Below the pieces are notes generated by a model. That model was not told where the DNA came from. It ran no database searches and worked only from the letters and a program-made list of their open reading frames with translations. The translations under genes and the position numbers were made by a program. This document shows, piece by piece, positions 43,004 through 50,780 of a DNA stretch of 64,000 nt (positions within the stretch are counted from its first letter, which is position 1; each line of letters opens with the position of its first letter). The stretch is from Modestobacter sp. VKM Ac-2985 (GTDB lineage Bacteria; Actinomycetota; Actinomycetes; Mycobacteriales; Geodermatophilaceae): positions 561,070 through 625,069 of the forward strand of contig NZ_JAPVBI010000003.1 in NCBI RefSeq assembly GCF_026967925.1, read 5' to 3'.

Positions 43004-43198
43004 GACCGCCTCCTGTCCGCGGGGTCCGGTGACGCCCGCCGCCTCGACAAGATCACAGGATAGGTGCCCGGATGCCTGCGCGGCAGCCCGAGACGGTCAC
43101 GCACCGCAGCGCCTCACCCGGTCGGGGAACCCGGCCACGACGTCACGCCGCGGATCACCGACGGACGGCGGCCACGCAGCGTGACGCCTGACCCGGGG

Positions 43199-43789
43199 TC
43201 AGACCTCCTGGCCGGTGATGCTCCCGGCGTCCTCGTCCTCGCCGGGACGCAGCCCGCCGTTCTGGATGGCGTCGTAGACGAACTGCAGGACGTCGGAGCC
43301 GGCCACCATCGTCATGGTCAGGGCCGCCAGCCGGGTCGCCCGCGGTGCGGTGACGTAGCTGAGCACGAAACCGGTGCCGACCCACTGGGCCATGCAGAAC
43401 GGGCAGGTCAGCAGCTCCCCCACCGCGTGCTTGACGCCCCCGTGCTCGCGCACCTCCTCGGCGACCTCGGCCTCGCCCGACGTCCCCTGGTAGCTGACGA
43501 ACGGCGCGCGCACCGGGGCGGTGACCGGGTCCTTGGCGATCCGCCGGGCCAGCCGGAAGGTGCCGACGGTCAACAGGACGGCGTCCCCCAGGGGGATCCG
43601 GCTGGGCAGCTCGCGCCCCGACACCCGGATCGCCGTCGCCGCCGCGCCCACCAGGCCCATGTAGACGCTCATCGCACCCAGGTCCGCGGCCAGCGGCCGG
43701 GCCTCTCCCTGCGTGTACTCCTCCTGCTGGGTGCGGGCCCAGCGGCGGACCGGTCGCCCGATCCGCTGCACCTCGTCTGTGATCGCCAT
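43199..43789 (-). CDS. DUF1360 membrane protein
   Basis: 196 aa. The DUF1360 pattern is visible: LTVGTFRLARRIAKDPVTAPVRAPFV, the Cys motif LLTCPFCMAQWVG, and GSDVLQFVYDAI near the end. Three membrane helices are likely (about 38-55, 68-85, 138-158 with the CPFC loop between). In Bacillus a DUF1360 protein is part of the spore coat; in actinobacteria its role is unknown. ATG 43789. It lies divergently from the acidic protein gene. Confidence 0.85.
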   Translation of the reverse strand: MAITDEVQRIGRPVRRWARTQQEEYTQGEARPLAADLGAMSVYMGLVGAAATAIRVSGRELPSRIPLGDAVLLTVGTFRLARRIAKDPVTAPVRAPFVSYQGTSGEAEVAEEVREHGGVKHAVGELLTCPFCMAQWVGTGFVLSYVTAPRATRLAALTMTMVAGSDVLQFVYDAIQNGGLRPGEDEDAGSITGQEV

Positions 43790-43843
43790 GCCGCGCCGGT
43801 ACCCGCACCCCCCGGTGCCATGCGGCGGGGGGATCGGGATCAC

Positions 43844-43868
43844 GCATGCCCGGCAGGGCCTCGGGTAG
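43844..43868 (+). promoter_or_regulatory. Possible SigB/SigF-type promoter
   Basis: GCAT at 43844-43847 and GGGTAG at 43863-43868 with a 15-bp spacer loosely fit the Streptomyces SigB pattern GNNT-N14-16-GGGTAY, about 95 bp ahead of the acidic stress-type protein gene. The match is partial. Confidence 0.3.
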
Positions 43869-43963
43869 GGGCCGACCACGACGCCGGTCACCCGACCGGC
43901 TCCCCCGTCCCCCGGACGGACGAGCGCGCCCGCCCCTGCGGCGCGCAGAACGGAGGCACTCCC

Positions 43964-44482
43964 ATGACCGACCCGGACCGCGCCGCCCGCGACTCAGCAC
44001 TCAACGACGCCGAGTTCCCCGACGACGAGCGTGGGCTCACCGGCACGGCGGACGGCCCCCGCGGCGATGTCGGCCCCGAGGGTCAGACCGCTCGCGACGT
44101 CTTCCCCGAGGACAACGGCATCCCCGAGGTCTCCCAGGACGACAGCCCGACCATGGCCCGCGCCGAGGACCCGGAGTTCGCACCCGAGCCCGGCGACCGC
44201 CAGCACCAGGCCGTCGACTTCGGGACGACGGCACGCGAGGAGTCCGAGGGCGAGCCGCTGAGCGGCCGGCTGGAGCGGGAGGTCCCGGACGACGCACCCG
44301 ACGTGCGCCCCGCCGAGGACCCGGACCGGGCCGTCGCCCAGCTCGACCAGGACGAGGACACCGACCGGCTCAGCGACTCCGGGACCAACCGCACCGGCGA
44401 CGACGTCGAGGCGTTCGCCGACGCGCCGGTCGGTGGCGAGGGCCCCGAGGAGAGCGCGGTCCACGTCGTCGAGGGCACCTGA
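43964..44482 (+). CDS. Acidic disordered protein, DUF5709-like
   Basis: 172 aa, about a third Asp and Glu, no membrane segment. It has the short phrases GEPLSGRLEREVPDDAP and NRTGDDVEAFAD seen in DUF5709-type actinobacterial proteins, which occur with stress genes. Disorder is expected throughout. ATG 43964 has GGAGG 8 nt upstream. Function unknown; stress induction by SigF is a guess from the nearby genes and the weak promoter match. Confidence 0.75.
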   Translation: MTDPDRAARDSALNDAEFPDDERGLTGTADGPRGDVGPEGQTARDVFPEDNGIPEVSQDDSPTMARAEDPEFAPEPGDRQHQAVDFGTTAREESEGEPLSGRLEREVPDDAPDVRPAEDPDRAVAQLDQDEDTDRLSDSGTNRTGDDVEAFADAPVGGEGPEESAVHVVEGT

Positions 44483-44737
44483 GCCCTTCCGTCGCCCGCG
44501 ACCGGCCGGGCCTGGCCGGCCCGCGAGCGGTTGAGCACTGGATTGGTGCCGCGATCATGACGCGGCTAGGTTGGGCGCCACGGTTGAGCAGCCAGCCGTG
44601 GCCTGCCCGAGAGCTCCTCGGGGGGCGTTCACGAACCTCGGTGTCCCGGGCCGCGTCTGGACCGGACGGTGTACCGCGTACATTGTCCGGGCATCCGCGT
44701 GCCCGCCAGGCATCGCCGCTGAGAGGAGCTGCAGTCC

Positions 44738-45136
44738 GTGACCTCATCCGACTCACCCGCCGAGGGCTCGCGCGACGTGTCAGCCCCGGCTGACTCGAAC
44801 GACGCGCCCTTCGACGACGTGATCACGCTGTCGACGTCCACCGACGACGACGGCACGGTCACCGTGACGGTCGTCGGCGAGGTCGACACCTTCACCGCAC
44901 CCGTCCTGCGGGCGTCCCTGGACACCCAGCTCGAGCAGCAGCCGACCGCACTGGTCATCGACCTGTGCGGTGTCCAGTTCCTCGGCTCGGCCGGTCTGGC
45001 CGTGCTCGTGGAGACCCAGAAGTCGGCGCGCTCCCGCGACGTCGGCCTGCGACTGGTGGCCAACACCCGCGCCGTGACCCGGCCGCTCGAGGTCACCGGC
45101 CTCATCGACCTGTTCACGATCGCCGAGAAGGCCTGA
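44738..45136 (+). CDS. STAS-domain anti-sigma factor antagonist (RsbV-like)
   Basis: 132 aa. The STAS core (about 28-130) has VTVVGEVDTFTAPVLRASL and the phosphorylation loop VQFLGSAGLAVLV; the Ser in GSAGL is the expected target. A 25-residue acidic N-terminus precedes it. In partner-switching, the unphosphorylated protein binds an RsbW-type anti-sigma factor. UsfX and SigF genes are 1.4 kb downstream, so it could act there. The GTG start has AGGAG 9 nt upstream; a possible -10 TACATT is at 44679-44684. Confidence 0.9.
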   Translation: MTSSDSPAEGSRDVSAPADSNDAPFDDVITLSTSTDDDGTVTVTVVGEVDTFTAPVLRASLDTQLEQQPTALVIDLCGVQFLGSAGLAVLVETQKSARSRDVGLRLVANTRAVTRPLEVTGLIDLFTIAEKA

Positions 45137-45155
45137 CCTCAGGGCCTCGCCCGGT

Positions 45156-45198
45156 ACGACGACGGCGCTCCACCTCCGGGGTGGGGCGCCGTCGTCGT
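45156..45198. terminator. Hairpin between STAS and topoisomerase genes
   Basis: ACGACGACGGCGC (45156-45168) pairs with GCGCCGTCGTCGT (45186-45198), with CCACC/GGTGG inside. Serves the two convergent genes. Confidence 0.85.
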
Positions 45199-45213
45199 GT
45201 CCGGGGTCGTTCC

Positions 45214-46221
45214 TCAGGCGCTGAGCAGCTGGCAGACCGCCGCCTCGATCTTCCGCTGCGCGGTCCGGTCGTCCGGGGCCTGCGCGGCGTCCGACAGTGC
45301 CTCGGCGACCGTCTCGCCGTGCTCGTAGCGGTCGACCACGCGAGGGTCGACGTAGCTGTTCTTGCAGACCGTCGGAGTGTTGCCCAACTGCTCGGAGACC
45401 TTGACGTAGGCCTCGCGTACCGCCCGCTTGCGCGCCGTCCGGCTGTTCGGCGTGGGTGTCTCGGCCAGTGTGGCGGCCATCATCACCGTCGCGGTCCAGG
45501 TGCGGAAGTCCTTGGCGGTGATCTCGGCCCCGCTGACCTCCTTGAGGAAGGCGTTCACCTCGTCGCTGGTCACGTCGTGCCAGCTCCCGTCCGCCAACCG
45601 GTAGCCCAGGAGCTCCTCGCCCTCGTCCGCCGGCCGGTCCAGCAGCTGCCGGACGACGGTCGCGGTCGGCCGGTCGAGCAGCTCGACCTCCCGGTCGATG
45701 CCGCCCTTGGCGGTGTAGTGGAAGAAGACCCGCTCCCCGCGCACCTCGACGTGCTCGCGGCGCAGCGTGGCCAGTCCGTAGGTGCCGTTGTCCTCCGCGT
45801 ACTGCTCGCTGCCCACCCGGAAGGCGCCGAGGTCCAGCAGCCGGACGGCGCAGGCCAGCACCCGCTCGCGGTTGAGCCCGCGGGTGCGCAGCGCGGTCGC
45901 CACCTCGTCCCGGACGTCGGGCAGCTGGTGGGAGATCTCCAGCACCCGCTCGTGCTTGGCGGCGTCCCGCTTGACCCGCCACTCCTCGTGGTAGCGGTAC
46001 TGCCGTCGCCCGGCGGCGTCGGTGCCGACGGCCTGGATGTGACCGTTGGGCCACGGACAGATCCAGACGTCCTTCCAGGCCGGGGGGATCGCCAGCGCCC
46101 GCAACCGGTCCAGCCGGTCGTCCCTGATCGGGACACCGGCCTCGTCGAGGTAGGAGAAGCCCTTCCCGGCGCGTCGCCGGGTCCAGCCCGGGGCGTGCAC
46201 GTCACTGCGCCGGAGTCTCAC
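45214..46221 (-). CDS. DNA topoisomerase IB
   Basis: 335 aa, usual size for the short bacterial/poxvirus-like type. It has KGFSYLDEAGVPI and IPPAWKDVWICPWPNGHIQAVG at the N-terminus, the Arg/Lys site FFHYTAKGG, ITAKDFRTWTATV, and the active-site Tyr290 in KNSYVDPRVV. It relaxes supercoils by nicking one strand through a 3'-phosphotyrosine. The start is GTG 46221; a longer frame lacks family similarity. It lies between the STAS gene and SigF and may be part of the stress set only by position. Confidence 0.93.
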   Translation of the reverse strand: MRLRRSDVHAPGWTRRRAGKGFSYLDEAGVPIRDDRLDRLRALAIPPAWKDVWICPWPNGHIQAVGTDAAGRRQYRYHEEWRVKRDAAKHERVLEISHQLPDVRDEVATALRTRGLNRERVLACAVRLLDLGAFRVGSEQYAEDNGTYGLATLRREHVEVRGERVFFHYTAKGGIDREVELLDRPTATVVRQLLDRPADEGEELLGYRLADGSWHDVTSDEVNAFLKEVSGAEITAKDFRTWTATVMMAATLAETPTPNSRTARKRAVREAYVKVSEQLGNTPTVCKNSYVDPRVVDRYEHGETVAEALSDAAQAPDDRTAQRKIEAAVCQLLSA

Positions 46222-46306
46222 GCCGAAGGGATGTGCACCACCGGGTGCGCTCAAACACGACCGGTCACCACCTCCCACCGCGGCCCGCCCCCGATCGGCG
46301 AACCGG

Positions 46307-46332
46307 GTTTGACAGCGCGCCCCAACGGGCAA
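46307..46332 (+). promoter_or_regulatory. Putative SigF-type promoter ahead of usfX-sigF
   Basis: GTTT at 46307-46310, 16-bp spacer, GGGCAA at 46327-46332, against the SigF/SigB consensus GTTT-N15-17-GGGTAT. Autoregulation of the operon is known for SigF in mycobacteria. Two mismatches in the -10. Confidence 0.5.
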
Positions 46333-46503
46333 CGCAGCCAGGCGGTCGGTCTACCGTCAAGGGAGCCGGGTTCGGCCCGGGCACCCGTCGCGGAGCGGCC
46401 GTTCGTCGCTCGCGCTCCGTCCTGGAGCCGCGGGCGGGTGCGCGAAGATGGACAGCCGCGCTCCCGTCCGGGAGCGCGGGGACGACGAAGGAGCGAACGA
46501 CGC

Positions 46504-47001
46504 ATGGTCGACACGACGGGCGCCGCCACCGGCGAGCGGCGCACCGAGCGGCTGGAGCTGCGGGTCCCCACCTCGCCCACCCAGCTGCCCGCGGTGCGGG
46601 CGATGACCGGTGACCTGGCGATGCGGATGGACTTCGACCTCGATGCGGTGGAGGACCTCCGCCTCGCCGTCGACGAGGCCTGCGCCACGCTGTCCTCCGT
46701 CGCCCTCGGCGACGCACCGCTGACGGTCGTGTTCGAGGCGGCCCGCGACGGCCTGCGGATCGATGCCTGGGTGCCCACGGCTCCCGGCGTGGACGTGCCG
46801 CGGGACGGTTTCGGCTGGGCGGTGCTGCACACGCTGGTCGACACGGTCGAGGCCGGACCGAGCAACCAGTCGGTCGTGGTTGCCGGCAACGGCCAGGCCA
46901 CGCCGGTCGCCTGCATCAGCCTGGTCAAGCAGCTGCGGCGCTACAGCGCGATCGACGCCCTGACCGAGCAGTCCGACCCCGACGTGTCGGTCGCACGGTG
47001 A
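46504..47001 (+). CDS. Anti-sigma factor, UsfX/RsbW-like
   Basis: 165 aa. It follows the mycobacterial UsfX pattern: VEDLRLAVDEACATLSSVAL, then FGWAVLHTLVDTVEAG. The GHKL ATP-binding motifs are degraded: the N-box Asn is replaced by Thr (EACAT) and the D-X-G-X-G box by AWVPTAPG. Like UsfX it should bind SigF, but nucleotide-driven kinase switching may be lost. ATG 46504 has AAGGAG 10 nt upstream. It overlaps the sigma gene by 4 bp (GTGA), the standard layout of the pair. Confidence 0.88.
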   Translation: MVDTTGAATGERRTERLELRVPTSPTQLPAVRAMTGDLAMRMDFDLDAVEDLRLAVDEACATLSSVALGDAPLTVVFEAARDGLRIDAWVPTAPGVDVPRDGFGWAVLHTLVDTVEAGPSNQSVVVAGNGQATPVACISLVKQLRRYSAIDALTEQSDPDVSVAR

Positions 47002-47984
47002 CCCGGTCGGCTGCTCCGGACTCCCCGGCTGCCGACGACGCCGTCCTCGGCCCGGGCGAGCCCACCGGGTCCCCGAACCCGGCCACCGAGACCCCTGCGG
47101 GCGCCGGCGCTGCCCCGGAGACCGAGATGACGACGGAACCCACGGAGACGACCCCGGCGGACTCCTCCGCCGACACCCCCGCGGTCGCCCCGGAGGCGGC
47201 CGCCGAGCCGGTGCCGATGTCGGACAACCGGAAGCGGGCTGAACGCACCGCGCCGCTGTTCGCCGAGCTCGCGACCCTGGACAAGGGCGACCCTCGCCGG
47301 GAGCGGCTGCGGGAGATCCTGGTCGAGGAGCACCTGCCGCTGGTCCGGCACTTCGCCCGCCGGTTCAGCAACCGCGGCGAGCCGTTCGACGACCTGCTCC
47401 AGGTCGGCACCCTCGGCCTCATCGCGGCGATCGACCGGTTCGACCCGGGTCGCGGGGTGGAGTTCCTCTCCTTCGCCGTGCCGACGATCACCGGGGAGAT
47501 CAAGCGGCACTTCCGCGACCAGGGCTGGTCGGTGCGGGTGCCGCGGCGACTGCAGGAGCTGCACCTCTCGCTGAACGCGGCGGTCAGTGAGCTGTCCCAG
47601 AAGAACGGGCACGCACCCACGCCGTCCGAGCTCGCCGAGCACCTCGGCATCCCCCGGGCGGAGGTCCTCGAGGGCCTCGCGGTGGCCAACGCCTACCGCA
47701 GCAGCTCGTTGGACGAGCGCCTCTCCGGTGAGGAGGACTCCCCCACCCTGGCGGCGACGCTCGGCGAGGAGGACGCCGCCCTGGAGGGCGTGGAGTACCG
47801 CGAGTCGCTGCAGCCGCTGCTGGCCACCATCCCGCCGCGTGAGCGCCGCATCCTGATCCTGCGGTTCTTCGGCAACATGACCCAGTCGCAGATCGCCGCG
47901 GACATCGGCATCTCCCAGATGCACGTGTCCCGGCTGCTCAGCCAGACCCTGGCCAAGCTCCGCGAGGGCCTGCTCAAGGACTAG
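46998..47984 (+). CDS. sigF: RNA polymerase sigma factor SigF/SigB-type
   Basis: 328 aa. Region 2 has VRHFARRFSNRGEPFDDLLQVGTLGLIAAIDRFDP and FLSFAVPTITGEIKRHFRDQGWSVRVPRRLQEL; region 3 TPSELAEHLGIPRAEVLEGL; region 4 PPRERRILILRFFGNMTQSQIAADIGISQMHVSRLLSQTL. It directs the general stress response. The first 73 residues are a Pro/Thr/Glu-rich extension; M44 (47127) or M74 (47217) are possible inner starts, M74 giving a core of usual length. The GTG overlap with usfX favours the long form. A strong hairpin follows. Confidence 0.93.
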   Translation: MTRSAAPDSPAADDAVLGPGEPTGSPNPATETPAGAGAAPETEMTTEPTETTPADSSADTPAVAPEAAAEPVPMSDNRKRAERTAPLFAELATLDKGDPRRERLREILVEEHLPLVRHFARRFSNRGEPFDDLLQVGTLGLIAAIDRFDPGRGVEFLSFAVPTITGEIKRHFRDQGWSVRVPRRLQELHLSLNAAVSELSQKNGHAPTPSELAEHLGIPRAEVLEGLAVANAYRSSSLDERLSGEEDSPTLAATLGEEDAALEGVEYRESLQPLLATIPPRERRILILRFFGNMTQSQIAADIGISQMHVSRLLSQTLAKLREGLLKD

Positions 47985-47995
47985 GGCCCTGGACG

Positions 47996-48032
47996 ACACC
48001 GGCCGGCACCCCCACGGGGTGCCGGCCGGTGT
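47996..48032. terminator. 17-bp stem terminator after sigF
   Basis: Arms 47996-48012 and 48016-48032 pair perfectly around CAC. Also in place for the convergent SPFH gene, whose stop is at 48048. Confidence 0.9.
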
Positions 48033-48047
48033 GCTGTCCGGTGCGAC

Positions 48048-49310
48048 TCAGCGCTGCTGGTCGCCGGGCGGTCCGTCCATCGGCGGTTCCAGCTCCGCCG
48101 GGCGGTTGCGCGGGTCGGCGGCCGGGCCGCTCTCCTGCACGTCCTGCTTGACCTGGGACAGCGGCGGTGGCTTGGGGATCTGCGGCGCCGTCTCCCCGGC
48201 CTGGTCGGCGATGCTGGACAGCGAGATCTTCGCCTCGGGCTGCTCGGCGGCCGGCGGCAGGTTCGAGTCGAACCAGTTGCTGGTGTCCAGCGAGGACGCC
48301 GGCGGCTGGGTCGCACCGGCGGCCTGTCCGCCGGAGGGTGCGTCGACGTCCAGCCAGCTGCGCTGCCCCTCGCCGTCGTCCCCGCCGCCCAGCTTGGACA
48401 GCCCCTCCAGCGCCTTGCTGAACTCGCTGGGCACGATCCACATCTTGTTGGCGTCGCCCTGGGCGATCTTCGGCAGCGTCTGCAGGTACTGGTAGGCCAG
48501 CAGCCCCTGGTCGGGCTTGCCGTCGTGGATGGCCTGGAACACCGTCTCGATGCTCTTCGCCTGACCCTGCGCCTGCAGGAAGAGCGCGGCGCGCTCACCC
48601 TCGGCGCGCAGGATCCGGCTCTGCCGCTCGGCCTCGGCGTCCAGGATCGCGGCCTGCTTCTTGCCCTCGGCGGAGAGGATCGAGGCGGCCTTCTGGCCCT
48701 CGGCGGTGGTGATCGCCGACTGCCGCTGACCCTCGGCGGTGAGGATGACCGCGCGCTTGTCGCGGTCGGCCCGCATCTGCTTCTCCATCGAGTCCTGGAT
48801 GGACGGCGGCGGGTCGATCGCCTTGATCTCGACCCGGGCCACCCGCAGGCCCCACGGGCCGGTCGTGCCGTCGAGCACGGTGCGCAGCTGGGAGTTGATG
48901 CCGTCCCGGCCGGTCAGCGCGCCCTCCAGGTTCAGCCCACCGACGACGTTGCGCAGCGTCGTGGTGGTCAGCTGCTCCATGCCGGTGATGTAGTTCGCGA
49001 TCCCGTAGACCGCCAGGCGCGGGTCGGTGACCTGGAAGTAGACGACGGTGTCGATGCCGACCTGCAGGTTGTCGGCGGTGATCACCGGCTGCGGCGGGAA
49101 GGAGATGACCTGCTCGCGCAGGTCGATCGTCGCGCGCACCCGGTCGACGAACGGCACGAGCAGCGCCAGACCGGGCGAGAGGGTGCGGCTGTACCGGCCC
49201 AGGCGCTCGACCACCTTCGCCTGCGCCTGGGGGACGATCGTCACGCTCTTGGCCAGGATGAAGGCCACGAGCACGGCGATCACGATCAGAGCGATCAGGG
49301 CGGGTTCCAC
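48048..49310 (-). CDS. SPFH/Band 7 domain protein (paraslipin/QmcA-like)
   Basis: 420 aa. One N-terminal membrane helix (about 4-24), then the Band 7 domain (SVTIVPQAQAKVVERLGRYSRTLSPGLALLVPFVD, VYFQVTDPRLAVYGIANY, RVARVEIKAIDPPPSIQDSMEKQMRADRDKRA) and a helical repeat stretch AEGQRQSAI/AEGQKAASI/AEGKKQAAI/AEAERQSRI. The C-terminal 130 residues are Pro/Asp-rich. It scaffolds membrane microdomains. The NfeD gene precedes it on the same strand by 101 bp, the classic partner. Confidence 0.93.
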   Translation of the reverse strand: MEPALIALIVIAVLVAFILAKSVTIVPQAQAKVVERLGRYSRTLSPGLALLVPFVDRVRATIDLREQVISFPPQPVITADNLQVGIDTVVYFQVTDPRLAVYGIANYITGMEQLTTTTLRNVVGGLNLEGALTGRDGINSQLRTVLDGTTGPWGLRVARVEIKAIDPPPSIQDSMEKQMRADRDKRAVILTAEGQRQSAITTAEGQKAASILSAEGKKQAAILDAEAERQSRILRAEGERAALFLQAQGQAKSIETVFQAIHDGKPDQGLLAYQYLQTLPKIAQGDANKMWIVPSEFSKALEGLSKLGGGDDGEGQRSWLDVDAPSGGQAAGATQPPASSLDTSNWFDSNLPPAAEQPEAKISLSSIADQAGETAPQIPKPPPLSQVKQDVQESGPAADPRNRPAELEPPMDGPPGDQQR

Positions 49311-49411
49311 GAGGGCGGTGCTCCGTTCCTAGGAGTGGTGCGGCGAACCGATCCTCCCCCGTCCGGCTTCCCTCTGGCACCCCTGGGGCCCCGGGTCACC
49401 CGATCGCGGGC

Positions 49412-49843
49412 TCAGAGGTGGCTGACGTAGGCGATCGGGCCCTCGATCTGCACGATGCGGACCTCGGCGCCGACCTCGTAGGCCTCGTCGTCGAGCAGGG
49501 TCCGGGCGGTCCACTCGTCGTCGCCGAGGCGGATGCGCCCCTCGGTGTTGTCCACACGCCGGCTGACCACGGCCTCGCGGCCGACGTAGGTCGCGACGCC
49601 GTCGATCTGCTCGGGGGTGCGGTCGACCAGATGCCGCTTGGCGACCGGCCGGACGAACACGAGCAGCCCGGCCGAGACGACGATGAACGCGACCAGCTGG
49701 AGCCACACCGCTCCGCCCAGCAGTGCGACGGCCACCCCGCCCAGTGCGCCACCGGCGAACATCAGCAGGACCAGGTCGAGGCTGGCGACCTCACCGGCCG
49801 CGAACAGGCCTGAGGCGATCAACCAGAGCAACCAGGCGGGCAC
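49412..49843 (-). CDS. NfeD family membrane protein
   Basis: 143 aa. Two to three helices at 3-75 (LLWLIASGLFAAGEVAS, LVLLMFAGGALGGVAVALL, LQLVAFIVVSAGLLVFVRPVA) then a soluble OB-fold domain with GREAVVSRRVDNTEGRIRLGDDEWTARTL. This is the short NfeD1b type, without the ClpP-like protease domain. It works with the SPFH protein at the membrane. GTG 49843 has CAGACT 6 nt upstream, suggesting leaderless translation. Confidence 0.9.
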   Translation of the reverse strand: MPAWLLWLIASGLFAAGEVASLDLVLLMFAGGALGGVAVALLGGAVWLQLVAFIVVSAGLLVFVRPVAKRHLVDRTPEQIDGVATYVGREAVVSRRVDNTEGRIRLGDDEWTARTLLDDEAYEVGAEVRIVQIEGPIAYVSHL

Positions 49844-49957
49844 ACTCCGAGTCTGGCACGACGAGGCGCCATCCCGCCGCCGTCCCACGCGCGGCGGCGG
49901 CACCGGGATGACCGGTCTGTGCCGCACGGTGGCGGAACCGTCGTAGCCTCGTTCACC

Positions 49958-50698
49958 GTGCACGACATCGCCGCCGGCCGGTTCGCCGTCTGGGCCACCG
50001 CCTGGCTCACCGGCCGCAGTTCCTACGACGAGGCGCTCGACGTCCTGCTGGGCGAGACCGCCCACCGGGTCGTCGGGCTGCCCGGCACCGACGAGGCGGT
50101 ACCGCTGGGCTGGGCGCTGAGCGCGCTGCGCGGGCTGGGTGAGCAACGGCTGCGGCTGGTGCTGCCGGTCCCCGGCGACACCCGCGGCCTGCCCGCGGTG
50201 CCGGACCTGGTCGCGCTCGGCCTGGAGTCCGGGCAGGCCGCCGTGGGCTCCCGGCTCGCCCTGGTCCCGGAGGCGCTGGGGCCCGAGGCCGTCTCCTGGA
50301 CAGCGGTCCCTCTCGACGGTGCCCCGCCCCTGGCGCCGCCGGTGGAGGGCAACCTGCGGGCGGTCTCCGGCGCGCTGGACCTCACCGTCGGCGATGCGGC
50401 CCGCACGCTCGCCTCGCTGGACCTGGCGCGCTGGAACCCCGAGGTCCCCGGCCTGCTGGCCGGGCTGGCCCGCACGGTCCACGCCCCGGGTCTGCCGGCC
50501 GACCACGACCCGGTGGCGCTGTCGGTGCTGGGCCGGGCGCAGCGGTTGGCGCAGGTGCTGGACCTGGCGATGGCCGACGCACCGGGGGCCGCGGTCACCC
50601 ACGCCCAGGCAGCGGCCCGCGACGAGGCGCTGCGTCCGCTGGCCACCGCCGTCCGCGAGGCGACGGTGGCGGCCTACAACTGGGTCCCGAGGAGCTGA
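49958..50698 (+). CDS. Conserved hypothetical actinobacterial protein
   Basis: 246 aa, no membrane segment. It is Ala/Leu/Val/Pro-rich with no catalytic motif I recognise; phrases are AVWATAWLTGRSSYDEALDVLLG, LGEQRLRLVLPVPGDTRGLP and AARDEALRPLATAVREATVAAYNWV. The layout suggests an all-protein alpha/beta fold without a named domain. GTG 49958 has TAGCCT 8 nt upstream and no Shine-Dalgarno. It lies divergently from nfeD. Confidence 0.8.
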   Translation: MHDIAAGRFAVWATAWLTGRSSYDEALDVLLGETAHRVVGLPGTDEAVPLGWALSALRGLGEQRLRLVLPVPGDTRGLPAVPDLVALGLESGQAAVGSRLALVPEALGPEAVSWTAVPLDGAPPLAPPVEGNLRAVSGALDLTVGDAARTLASLDLARWNPEVPGLLAGLARTVHAPGLPADHDPVALSVLGRAQRLAQVLDLAMADAPGAAVTHAQAAARDEALRPLATAVREATVAAYNWVPRS

Positions 50699-50705
50699 GC
50701 TGCGG

Positions 50706-50777
50706 CGCTCTCGCGCCGTTCCACCCGCTCTGACGCCGCTGCAAGGGCGGCAGAGCGGGTGGGGGTGCGCGAGAGCG
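50706..50777. terminator. Long nested hairpin between convergent genes
   Basis: Outer arms CGCTCTCGCGC (50706-50716) and complement (50767-50777); inner arms CCACCCGCTCTG (50721-50732) and complement (50751-50762); small central pairing. Stem over 23 bp with a bulge, larger than needed for termination. Confidence 0.75.
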
Positions 50778-50780
50778 GGC

